Shown one piece after another: positions 26,370 to 32,931 of a stretch of DNA of 64,000 nucleotides. This stretch comes from Streptomyces sp. NRRL B-24484. GTDB lineage: Bacteria > Actinomycetota > Actinomycetes > Streptomycetales > Streptomycetaceae. A program made the position numbers and the translations under genes. The notes beneath the pieces were generated by a model. The model ran no database searches. It saw nothing but the letters and a program-made list of their open reading frames with translations, and was not told where the DNA came from. The first letter of the stretch is position 1. Every line of letters starts with the position of its first letter. Location: the NCBI RefSeq assembly GCF_000717715.1, contig NZ_JOAI01000032.1, positions 37,993-101,992 of the forward strand. The letters are read 5' to 3'.

Positions 26370-26485
26370 GACACCTGCGGGTGCTCGCCCAGCAGAAATG
26401 CCCCCGGCGGCACCCCCTGATTCGGGACAGCACGAAGCCACCGACGGCCGCGCGTCGACCCTGGCTCGGCAGAACGCCGGCCTGG
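26370..26485 (-). pseudogene. Fragment duplicated from the 5' part of the 23040-25679 gene
   Basis: On the minus strand the peptide SAEPGSTRGRRWLRAVPNQ, followed after four residues by GAFLLGE, matches SAEPRPGRGRRWLRAVPNQ and LLLGE of the large gene. At DNA level a 23-base identical run occurs at 25552 and 26421. Similarity stops after about 100 bases and the frame continues into unrelated sequence. I read it as a truncated duplicate left by recombination. Confidence 0.65.
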
Positions 26486-26872
26486 CAGTGTCACCGCGGT
26501 CGCGTTCACCGGCCGCCCCTCGAGGACGCCTGCGACACAACACGCCCTGCTCGTACCGCAGTAACGGCCGGAATCAGGTGGTTTCGACGGCGTGTGGGCA
26601 CGCCGGAGTGGATTTGGGCAGCACGATGCTGCATCATGACCTTGCTCTCCTGCTTACGTGGGAAGGCGCGCGAAGGCCCCTCACCGGGCTGGAAGCGGTT
26701 CTGGCGAACCGAAAGAAAGAGCGAGGCGACAGGCCCCTGGCAGGGCGGTCCCTCACGAGGACGATCTGGGCGCAAGACCGGGCTGCGAATCCGGTTGAGC
26801 TCCCGGGCGGCGCTACTGCAAGACCTCCCCTGCGAAAGGAGGACGAGCGGAAGGGGCGCCGCCCCAGAAGGC

Positions 26873-27142
26873 CTAGGTCATCCCCACCCCCGCACGCCGA
26901 CCGCCTGAGGCAGCCACGGCGGACACCACGCTCCTGAAGACGCGGAGCGCAGCGGAGCCCGATCGGATCAAGCCCTCAACACGGGCGACACGCGAACGGG
27001 CGAACCCCACCCGGCGGAAACCGCCGCTGGGCAGGGAAATCTCGGACCACGGACCCACCACGGCCGGGCGCGTCACAACGCCGCGCGACATCGACCAGGC
27101 GCTATTGCGCAGCCGGGCCGTCCAACGGGTACGCTGAACCAC
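26873..27142 (-). CDS. Possible small basic protein with consensus ribosome site
   Basis: 89 residues from GTG 27142. The sequence AAAGGAGG (complement of 27151-27158) sits 8 bases upstream, a near-perfect Shine-Dalgarno. The product is very Arg/Val/Ser-rich with no recognised motif. The ribosome site could instead be one arm of an RNA hairpin on the other strand, so this is a competing explanation to the non-coding RNA call. Confidence 0.3.
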   Translation of the reverse strand: MVQRTRWTARLRNSAWSMSRGVVTRPAVVGPWSEISLPSGGFRRVGFARSRVARVEGLIRSGSAALRVFRSVVSAVAASGGRRAGVGMT

Positions 27143-27253
27143 AGCGCACACCTCCTTTGCCTTAAAGGTGTACTGCTATCGAGCCAGTCGAGCCGCCTTC
27201 ACACAGCTCCTGGCTCACCGGCCCCGGGCAACCGAGTCCGGCGGGATCTTCCA

Positions 27254-27287
27254 CCCGCCGCGGTTGCGGCGGGGCCGTTAATTTTTC
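27254..27287 (+). terminator. Intrinsic terminator with T-run
   Basis: CCCGCCGC, loop GGTT, GCGGCGGG, followed by GCCGTTAATTTTTC. This is one of the few hairpins in the window with a true T-run, pointing to a plus-strand transcript ending here. Confidence 0.75.
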
Positions 27288-27486
27288 ACGACCCTCACCG
27301 TCCGGCGGGGCTTCCACCTCCCGCCAGACCGTTACGGTCAGCACCTGATCCTAAACCCACAGCGGGCCCCTGAGGCCACGCCATTCAACACAGACAGCTG
27401 TGTGTCGGCACAGGCGCCGCAGATCACCGAGAGTACTCGGTCGAGCATCGAAGCGGGACCGTGGCGGGCTGAGCGACGACGTCGAC

Positions 27487-28719
27487 TCATTGGCCACCAC
27501 GCAGCTCGCGCAGGTGGTTGACGAACTCGACCGCATCCGTCGCGTGCCCGAAGCGGCTCTGGAGAACCTGCCCGAGGTCACCCGCAACCATGGCCAACGA
27601 GGGCAAGGACTGGCGGGTGCCCTGCAAGGCCTTCTCTCCGAAGGCGAGCGCGGTGTCCAGGTCTCCGTCGCGGGCGGCGACGACGCCAAGGGTGACGCGG
27701 GCCTCGGCGATCCGCATTGGGGCTCGTTCTTCCCCGTCGAAGTCGGTGCTGGCCCGGATCACCTCGGTGGCCAACTGTTCAGCGAGGCGGTCCTCGCCGA
27801 CCTTGCGGTAGGCGTCCATTCGGTAGAAGTCGAACTTGGCGGGGTCCACGACGAAGTGGTTTTCGATGTTGACGGGGTAGGGGAGCCGCTCGAGCAGCTC
27901 TCGTCCCTTGCTCAAGGCGACCTCGGTCTGTTGACGGTCTCCCAGTCGGGCCCATGCCTTCGCCTGCTGTGCGTAGAGCTGAGCAGCAACAGACTCGTTC
28001 GGTGCCACCGCGATGCCGGCCTCGGCTGCCGCGATGACGCCGCGGAAGTCTCCACGGGTCAATGCAAACCAGGCCCGCATCTCATGGGCCCAGCCCTGAA
28101 CACTGCGCTCACCGGCTTCCTCGCCGAGCATGAGAGCCGCCTGCCGGGTGGCCTCCGCGTGGCGCGGCTGGCCCGAGTCGTACTCCACGCAGCCAACCAA
28201 GAGCGACAACTTCCCAGCGAGCGCGATGAGCTCACGGTGCTGGGCGAGATTGACCCGTTGATGCTGGAGACCAACGACCCTGCTCAGCCAGGCACGGCCC
28301 TCCACCAGGAGCTGGTCGGCGGGCATGTAGGCGTATTCACAGCAGAGCCGGTCCGCGGTGATCCGGAGTGCGTCCAGGGTCGCGTTGTCGACATCACTCG
28401 ACCGTAGACGGGCGATGATTTCGATGGTGTCCAGTCCGCTGACCTGCACTATCTCGGTACGCCCGTCTCGGCGGCCACGCTGAGGGAAGAACGCGCCCGT
28501 GGTGGTCCCGAAAGTCCGAGCGATCTCAGCCTTGTACTTCTTCGGTTCAACCTCCCCGGCCTCCCAGCGCTTCCACTGGCGCAGCAGGTCCTGCTCCGAC
28601 ATCTCGATATCCGGAGGAAGGCAGGCGATCATCACGCGAACCGCGTTGATCTGAGACCAGCCTCGGGCGGCCCTCTCTTCGATCATTCGGCGGGCCCAGC
28701 TGGGACGGTCGTCGGACAT
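27487..28719 (-). CDS. XRE-family regulator with C-terminal TPR-like repeats
   Basis: 410 residues from ATG 28719, with GGAGGA 6 bases upstream. The N-terminal helix-turn-helix region (RGWSQINAVRVMIACLPPDIEMSEQDLLRQWKRWEAG, about 18-55) is followed by a long all-helical part of TPR type (for example RQAALMLGEEAGERSVQGWAHEMRAWFALTRGDFRGVIAAAEAGIAVAP; listed only in part). This architecture is a frequent Streptomyces regulator class that senses peptides or partners through the TPR part. An inverted-repeat operator lies upstream at 28781-28826, consistent with autoregulation. Confidence 0.8.
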   Translation of the reverse strand: MSDDRPSWARRMIEERAARGWSQINAVRVMIACLPPDIEMSEQDLLRQWKRWEAGEVEPKKYKAEIARTFGTTTGAFFPQRGRRDGRTEIVQVSGLDTIEIIARLRSSDVDNATLDALRITADRLCCEYAYMPADQLLVEGRAWLSRVVGLQHQRVNLAQHRELIALAGKLSLLVGCVEYDSGQPRHAEATRQAALMLGEEAGERSVQGWAHEMRAWFALTRGDFRGVIAAAEAGIAVAPNESVAAQLYAQQAKAWARLGDRQQTEVALSKGRELLERLPYPVNIENHFVVDPAKFDFYRMDAYRKVGEDRLAEQLATEVIRASTDFDGEERAPMRIAEARVTLGVVAARDGDLDTALAFGEKALQGTRQSLPSLAMVAGDLGQVLQSRFGHATDAVEFVNHLRELRGGQ

Positions 28720-28780
28720 TCCAGGTCCTCCTAACGGCGTCGTGTGGGGCGAGTTTGGCACCAGGGAGCTGCGCTTCGGA

Positions 28781-28826
28781 GGTGACAGAAGCCGGTGACA
28801 TCTCATTTGTCACCCCGTCATGTCAC
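28781..28826. promoter_or_regulatory. Regularly spaced GGTGACA / TGTCACC operator
   Basis: GGTGACA at 28781 and 28794, TGTCACC at 28808, TGTCAC at 28821: four half-sites spaced 13-14 bases, forming nested inverted repeats about 60 bases upstream of the XRE/TPR start. Confidence 0.6.
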
Positions 28827-28899
28827 TTCCTGCAGTAGTCGTTTCGCGTCACGGTTGCCGAGCTTTGGATGTTGAACGACGTCAAGGGAGAACAGGGTG

Positions 28900-29655
28900 T
28901 TAGCCGTTGCCGGAGGCCGAGAGGACGTTGAGATCGCTGTAGATGATCTCGGTACGTTCGGCTGGCGCCACCAGCCTGCTCAACGCAACTCGGCGGCCGG
29001 CTTTGTCCACCAGCAGCCGCTCGATCTGCACCACGGGCTGGGCCGGCCCGAGACCCAGGGTCTCGGCCTCATCGTCGGCCGCGGGCCGGAAGCCGACACG
29101 TTCGCTGGCCGAGTTAACCAGTCCAGCCGCACCGAGTACCGCGAGGGCAGCTTCGGGGGAGGTGTCGTCGTCAAGGCCGACAGCATTGGCGACAGCGGCC
29201 GGGTACCAGCTGTGCTGAATCAGGATGACCTGGCCCTCAACATCGCCCTCACCATCCTCGGTTCGAGTGCAGTGGTGGAGTCGCTCCAGAACCTGGAGAT
29301 CGTCCTCAGGCAAAGCCAACTTCACTGCCACGCCCGCCAGCGGTTCCCTGAACGTCTGGCTGATGAAGACCAGACGGCCGTCCCCGTCCAGGCCGAAGGG
29401 GCCGATCCCGCTACCTCCATGTCGAGTCAGGAGAATCTTGGACTGGCGCCGCGGAAGTACGACGTAGCCCTTGCCGGGAATGCCCTTGACGAGGCCTCGG
29501 CGGGTCAGCTCGTTGAAGGCCTCCCCGACTGTGGTCCTCGAACCTCGCCCCTCCGCGATCAGCTGCTTCACGCTCGGGAGAAGGGCACCTGCTGGGAGGC
29601 TGGCGCAGGTCCGGGCCAGATCTTTCGCGAGCTGCTCCCACTTCAGGGCCACTCC
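28900..29655 (-). CDS. GntR-family repressor, KorSA-like
   Basis: 251 residues from GTG 29655, with GGGGGA 6 bases upstream; ATG 29712 and 29760 are longer alternatives. The N-terminal winged helix reads ALKWEQLAKDLARTCASLPAGALLPSVKQLIAEGRGSRTTVGEAFNELTRRGLVKG (given here in parts: LPSVKQLIAEGRGSRTTVGE is the recognition core). A UTRA-like effector domain of about 160 residues follows. In Streptomyces integrative plasmids such GntR repressors (KorSA) control transfer and replication genes. It is divergent from the transfer operon starting at 30000, with palindromic sites between them. Confidence 0.8.
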   Translation of the reverse strand, partial: GVALKWEQLAKDLARTCASLPAGALLPSVKQLIAEGRGSRTTVGEAFNELTRRGLVKGIPGKGYVVLPRRQSKILLTRHGGSGIGPFGLDGDGRLVFISQTFREPLAGVAVKLALPEDDLQVLERLHHCTRTEDGEGDVEGQVILIQHSWYPAAVANAVGLDDDTSPEAALAVLGAAGLVNSASERVGFRPAADDEAETLGLGPAQPVVQIERLLVDKAGRRVALSRLVAPAERTEIIYSDLNVLSASGNG

Positions 29656-29722
29656 AGATCCCCCTTCCTTGTACTCGTTGTGGTCACGGTCGTACGCAGT
29701 AGTGAACCACATCTCAACCCAT

Positions 29723-29792
29723 GCCGACACAGCAACTCTGAACGGCATCTGTGCCGACATAGAGTTGACTATGTCGCTGATGGTGTGTCATT
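29723..29792 (+). promoter_or_regulatory. Operator/promoter region between GntR gene and transfer operon
   Basis: CGACATAG, spacer AGTTGA, CTATGTCG (29755-29776) is a perfect 8-bp-arm palindrome. A related TGCCGACACAG lies at 29723. The palindrome contains TTGACT, a possible -35 box, with TGTCAT 16 bases later as a weak -10. GntR binding here would block plus-strand transcription. Confidence 0.55.
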
Positions 29793-29816
29793 GTTGTCCC
29801 GTCGCCGAGCGGAGCG

Positions 29817-29947
29817 GGTTCGCACCCCGAAAGCCGCTGGTGACAGACCAGATCGCTGTGTCGGGACTGGGGTTCGCACCTCCACAAAACGACACTGCGG
29901 GCCCAGGATTCGCACTCCTGGACCCGCAGCTGGTGCGGTTCGCGGCC
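29817..29947. repeat. Repeated GGTTCGCACC-type elements
   Basis: GGGTTCGCACC at 29817 and 29871, GGATTCGCACT at 29907 (inside a CCAGGA/TCCTGG hairpin, 29904-29922), CGGTTCGCGGC at 29937. They lie in the leader of the operon that begins at 30000. They look like tRNA T-loops but no tRNA folds. Confidence 0.4.
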
Positions 29948-29999
29948 GCACCCAGTGGCGATCGCCTCGACCTCAACGAACCTGAGGGAGTAACTCGCC

Positions 30000-30383
30000 G
30001 TGAGCATCATGCCGCAGGGCGCCCTGCCCGCCTGCACCGACCCCACGAACATCTCCTCGGCCCTCGCGCCGGCGCTGACGATGCGCAACTCGCCGACCGC
30101 CGGCCGGATCGCCCAGATCATCGCGGACGAGCCGGCCGCGGACGAGGTCGCCGAGGACCGCCTCGTCGACATCATCGAGCTCCTGGTCCTCGCGGTCGCC
30201 GTCGGGGCGTCCCGTATCGACCTGGGGGCCGTCCCGGCCAACGGCGCCGAGGTCATCGCCTCCGCCCTGGACACCGAGAGGGTCACCTACCTGGGCGACA
30301 TCGCTACCATCACCGGCGCCACGCCCGTGGGAGAGCTCGCCGTGACGCTCCGGATCGAGCACGACGGGCAGGTAGCGGCATGA
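30000..30383 (+). CDS. First gene of the transfer operon, hypothetical 127 residues
   Basis: GTG 30000 follows GAGGGAG by 9 bases. The small acidic protein has a central helix (DEPAADEVAEDRLVDIIELLVLAVAVG) and a C-terminal beta part. No family recognised. The ATGA overlap with the next gene shows coupling. Its position directly downstream of the GntR operator suggests it is an early, tightly repressed gene. Confidence 0.6.
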   Translation: MSIMPQGALPACTDPTNISSALAPALTMRNSPTAGRIAQIIADEPAADEVAEDRLVDIIELLVLAVAVGASRIDLGAVPANGAEVIASALDTERVTYLGDIATITGATPVGELAVTLRIEHDGQVAA

Positions 30384-30502
30384 GCGCCGATGCAAGGCTC
30401 GACCTGCTGGTTGCAAAGGCGACCTCCGGCCTCGCTAAGGCCGCGGCCCGGGCCGCTCTCAAGGCACTGAAGGACGCGAAGCAGGCGGGGGGTTCGAAGT
30501 GA
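30380..30502 (+). CDS. Small helical protein, 40 residues
   Basis: ATG 30380 overlaps the previous stop. It encodes one Ala/Lys-rich amphipathic helix (RLDLLVAKATSGLAKAAARAALKALKDAKQ). Coupling on both sides argues that it is translated. Function unknown. Confidence 0.55.
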   Translation: MSADARLDLLVAKATSGLAKAAARAALKALKDAKQAGGSK

Positions 30503-30609
30503 TGACACCTCAGGAGCAGGCGCGCCAGCAGGCCGAAGAGGCACTGCGCCAGGCGCGCGCGGCGCAGGAACGCGTCGAGGCGGCGAAGGCCGCTGGCAGC
30601 AAGGGCTGA
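30502..30609 (+). CDS. Very small coiled-coil-like protein, 35 residues
   Basis: ATG 30502 overlaps the preceding TGA (TGATG). The peptide MTPQEQARQQAEEALRQARA and beyond is a single charged helix, ending at TGA 30607. It is in a chain with two coupled upstream genes and followed by a terminator hairpin at 30644. Its size is below most gene-finder limits. Confidence 0.5.
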   Translation: MTPQEQARQQAEEALRQARAAQERVEAAKAAGSKG

Positions 30610-30973
30610 GCCCGGCACCATCAGCAGCAGTTCTGGCTTCTGCCTGTCCACCACGAACGACCTGGCGGGTTGGTCGTGGTGGACAGGGACCTGGCTAGGA
30701 CCAGCTCTCCTGCACCTTCCGCTCGTGCGGCCCCTCGGGGCGGCGGCGCGGATGACGGCATCGCGCCGTCCCTCTCGGTACGTAGCTTTGCAGGCCTGGG
30801 TTGATAGCACCACCAAATCCCCAGGTCAGCCACGTTCTGTGGCCATGCAGCGCTGGTGCGCTGCCCACCCGCCAGGCCGCCGGGGACTACCGGCTGCCTG
30901 CCAGGTGGAGGGCGCACCACGGTGCGGCCCCAAGGGGCCTCTCACCTTCGTCTCTTCTGCTGAGGAGCCTTCG
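30610..30973. other. Intergenic region with terminator
   Basis: About 360 bases holding the hairpin at 30644-30686 and a second imperfect inverted repeat (GGTGCGC near 30856 with GCGCACC near 30912). It probably contains a promoter for the gene at 30974. Confidence 0.45.
30644..30686 (+). terminator. Hairpin terminator
   Basis: CTGTCCACCACGA pairs perfectly with TCGTGGTGGACAG (13-bp stem) 35 bases after the 35-residue gene. Confidence 0.75.
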
Positions 30974-31873
30974 ATGATCTCTTCTTCCAACACGCCGGTG
31001 GCCGCCGAGCGGCGGCGCCGGACCCGGACCAAGAACACCTCCAGCCTCCCGCCGGTCAAGCTCTCCACGCTGACGCCGAACCACTACGACCTTCACACCG
31101 GTTCCGAGCAGCTGGCGTGCCCGACCTGCGGCACCTGGTGCCCGATCACCGGCACGGGCGGCGCCCAACCGAAATTGGTGCCCCACCACACCCAGCGGGC
31201 CGGCTCCGGCGAGGCCATGCGGTGCAAGAGCTCGAACCGGCGGGTGCTGGTCGACGTGAGCGTGGACCGCTGGCGGGAGCTGCTGGCGGAAGCCACGGCG
31301 GAGGCCGCGTCACGCAGGCCGACGACGGTCCTGCGGAAGGTGTCGACACCGAAGCCCCCTGCACTCCACCAGCTCGGGTCCGAGGCGTCGGCGAAGGCGG
31401 CCGAGGGCCGCTACCTCGGTCACCGCGCCCGGTGCGCCGCGTGCCAGGCTTCCTGTGCGGACGGCCGACGCCTGGCCGAAGCGTGCAGGAGGAGCGAGTC
31501 GGGAGACGAGGCGGCCCTGGCGGCGGCCAAGGGCCGGTACGCCAGTCACACCGCCCGGTGCTCCGCGTGCTCCGGGTCCTGCCCGGACGGCCGGGCCCTG
31601 GCGCTGGCCTACGCCGCGGTCGGAACGAAGGAACGCCGGAAGACCCGCAACCGCGAGCTGCTCGCCGACGTCGCCGGCCCGGCGTGGGTGGCGGCACAGC
31701 AGAAGTCGCAGTCGCGGGACGCCGCGCAGGTCCGTGCCCAGCAGTGGCAGGGCGCGCAGGAGTCGGTCGAGCGTGCCGACCGGCTCCGTGCCGAGCCGCT
31801 GGCTGGTGCGCACGGCCCGATCCGTCCGCTGACCATGCCGCCAGGTACTCCGACCGAGCCGTACGACCGCTGA
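30974..31873 (+). CDS. Cys-rich protein with three zinc-knuckle-like motifs
   Basis: 299 residues from ATG 30974 (GAGGAG site). After a basic N-terminus comes CPTCGTWCPITG near residue 48. A central pair of repeats follows: GRYLGHRARCAACQASCADGRRLAEA and GRYASHTARCSACSGSCPDGRALALA, each with H and C-x2-C-x3-C. These look like tandem small zinc-binding units. The C-terminal part is charged and helical. No family is recognised; a nucleic-acid-binding role in transfer is plausible only by analogy. Confidence 0.65.
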   Translation: MISSSNTPVAAERRRRTRTKNTSSLPPVKLSTLTPNHYDLHTGSEQLACPTCGTWCPITGTGGAQPKLVPHHTQRAGSGEAMRCKSSNRRVLVDVSVDRWRELLAEATAEAASRRPTTVLRKVSTPKPPALHQLGSEASAKAAEGRYLGHRARCAACQASCADGRRLAEACRRSESGDEAALAAAKGRYASHTARCSACSGSCPDGRALALAYAAVGTKERRKTRNRELLADVAGPAWVAAQQKSQSRDAAQVRAQQWQGAQESVERADRLRAEPLAGAHGPIRPLTMPPGTPTEPYDR

Positions 31874-31882
31874 TCGATCTGT

Positions 31883-31917
31883 GCCGCCGTCGGCCGCGCC
31901 CTGCAGCCGACGGCGGC
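31883..31917 (+). terminator. Hairpin terminator
   Basis: GCCGCCGTCGGC pairs with GCCGACGGCGGC, an 11-base loop, 10 bases after the preceding stop. Confidence 0.7.
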
Positions 31918-31994
31918 CGGACCCGTAGTTGCCTGCCCCCCGACCAGACGGCCGCACGTTCAGCGGCGGCGCCCAACCGTTCTTCCCCACCCCC

Positions 31995-32024
31995 CTGCGC
32001 CCCGGACCTCGGCCCGGGGCGCAG
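31995..32024 (+). terminator. Second hairpin in the same spacer
   Basis: CTGCGCCCCGG pairs with CCGGGGCGCAG (11-bp stem), 30 bases before the next gene; it could attenuate transcription. Confidence 0.6.
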
Positions 32025-32055
32025 CGGCGTCCACGACTTCCGGCCGGAGGCCACC

Positions 32056-32511
32056 ATGAAGCACCGCGCCCGCATCGCTACTCCTGCCCGCCGCGCGTAC
32101 TACGAGGCGGCCAGCACCCGCCGCTGGATTGCGCGAGTGATCGGCCCGCGCCGCGTCGGCGGCATCTACCGAGGCGCCTACGCCAGCGACATCCCCTACG
32201 AGGTCCTGGCGATCGACCCGGGACCGCGCGAGGGCTGGCCGACCTGGCAGATCACCGTCCGCACTCTCGGCGAGGACCGGATCCGCCGGCACTGCGCCGA
32301 GTGGGACCACGAGCGCGACGTCGTCATCAAGCAGCCCGAGGACGAGACCTTCGCCCAGGCCTGGGCGGCCTGGCAGCTGACCCACGACCCGGACCCGTGG
32401 ACGCCGCGCGAGGCGGACAGCCCGGCCTGGCAGCACGTCCTCGACGAGATCGCCCACCCGGTGAGCACCGCCGCGTTCCGGCAGCTCGCCCACACCGCCC
32501 GGATCAGCTGA
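32056..32511 (+). CDS. Hypothetical protein, 151 residues
   Basis: ATG 32056 is preceded by CCGGAGG. The product starts MKHRARIATPARRAYYEAASTR and has a beta-rich middle (YEVLAIDPGPREGWPTWQITVRTLG) and an acidic Trp-rich end. Unrecognised. It is directly upstream of the whiB-like pseudogene, 17 bases apart, so once part of the same transcription unit. Confidence 0.6.
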   Translation: MKHRARIATPARRAYYEAASTRRWIARVIGPRRVGGIYRGAYASDIPYEVLAIDPGPREGWPTWQITVRTLGEDRIRRHCAEWDHERDVVIKQPEDETFAQAWAAWQLTHDPDPWTPREADSPAWQHVLDEIAHPVSTAAFRQLAHTARIS

Positions 32512-32528
32512 CCGAGAGGAGCCCCACC

Positions 32529-32805
32529 ATGCCCAAGATCATGCTCACCACCGCCGCCGAGACCGACTGGCGGATGCGCTCGGCGTGACGAGGACCCAGA
32601 GCTGCTCTTCCCGATCGGCAACACCGGCCCGGCCCTGCTGCAGATCGAGGAGGCCAAGGCCGTGTAGCGGTGCCCCGTGATGGACCAGTGCCTGACCTGG
32701 GCGATGGACACCGGCCAGGACGCCGGCGTCTGGGGCGGCATGAGCGAGGACGAGCGACGCGCAATGAAGCGCCGGGCCGCCCGCAAGCGCGCCAAGGCCA
32801 ACTGA
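32529..32805 (+). pseudogene. WhiB-like (Wbl) gene with frameshift and in-frame stop
   Basis: ATG 32529 starts MPKIMLTTAAETDWRMRSA and stops at TGA 32586. After skipping one base the frame continues DEDPELLFPIGNTGPALLQI..EEAKAV, stop TAG 32665, RCPVMDQCLTWAMDTGQDAG then VWGGMSEDERR and a basic tail to TGA 32803. This is the Wbl family: an iron-sulfur cluster on four Cys and a G-V-W-G-G turn. The first Cys codon is lost with about 5 bases and the second is replaced by the stop, so both N-terminal cluster ligands are gone. A product could not bind the cluster. Confidence 0.85.
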
Positions 32806-32931
32806 CCTCCGATCAGCACATGACGAACAAGCCTGGCCCGGACGGGCCGGCTGAAGCCGGGTGACGTCCCGGCCCCAAGCGAGCGCCACAGAGGTGACCG
32901 CCCGCGCATTCCCCGGAGAGGAGCCGACGGC

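Larger units (their letters stand above)
26600..27290 (+). ncRNA. Candidate structured non-coding RNA ending at an intrinsic terminator
   Basis: No convincing conserved gene, but many short plus-strand hairpins: GGTTC/GAACC (26697-26710), ACCGG/CCGGT (26777-26795), CCTCC/GGAGG (26824-26842), GGGGC/GCCCC (26853-26865), CGGCGG AAA CCGCCG (27012-27026), and an ACACCT..AAAGGTGT stem (27148-27170). The stretch ends with a hairpin and T-run at 27254-27287. The density of small stems and purine-rich loops suggests a folded RNA. No known RNA class was recognised and a minus-strand small gene competes for the same DNA. Confidence 0.3.

Noticed and set aside
29817..29947. tRNA genes suggested by GGTTCGCACC T-loop-like motifs
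   Set aside because: T-loop position 58 is C instead of A, and no acceptor, D or anticodon arms can be paired.
31117..32055. Plus-strand frame upstream of 32056 as part of that gene
   Set aside because: It overlaps the Cys-rich gene in another frame and passes two terminator hairpins; the ribosome site at 32056 marks the true start.
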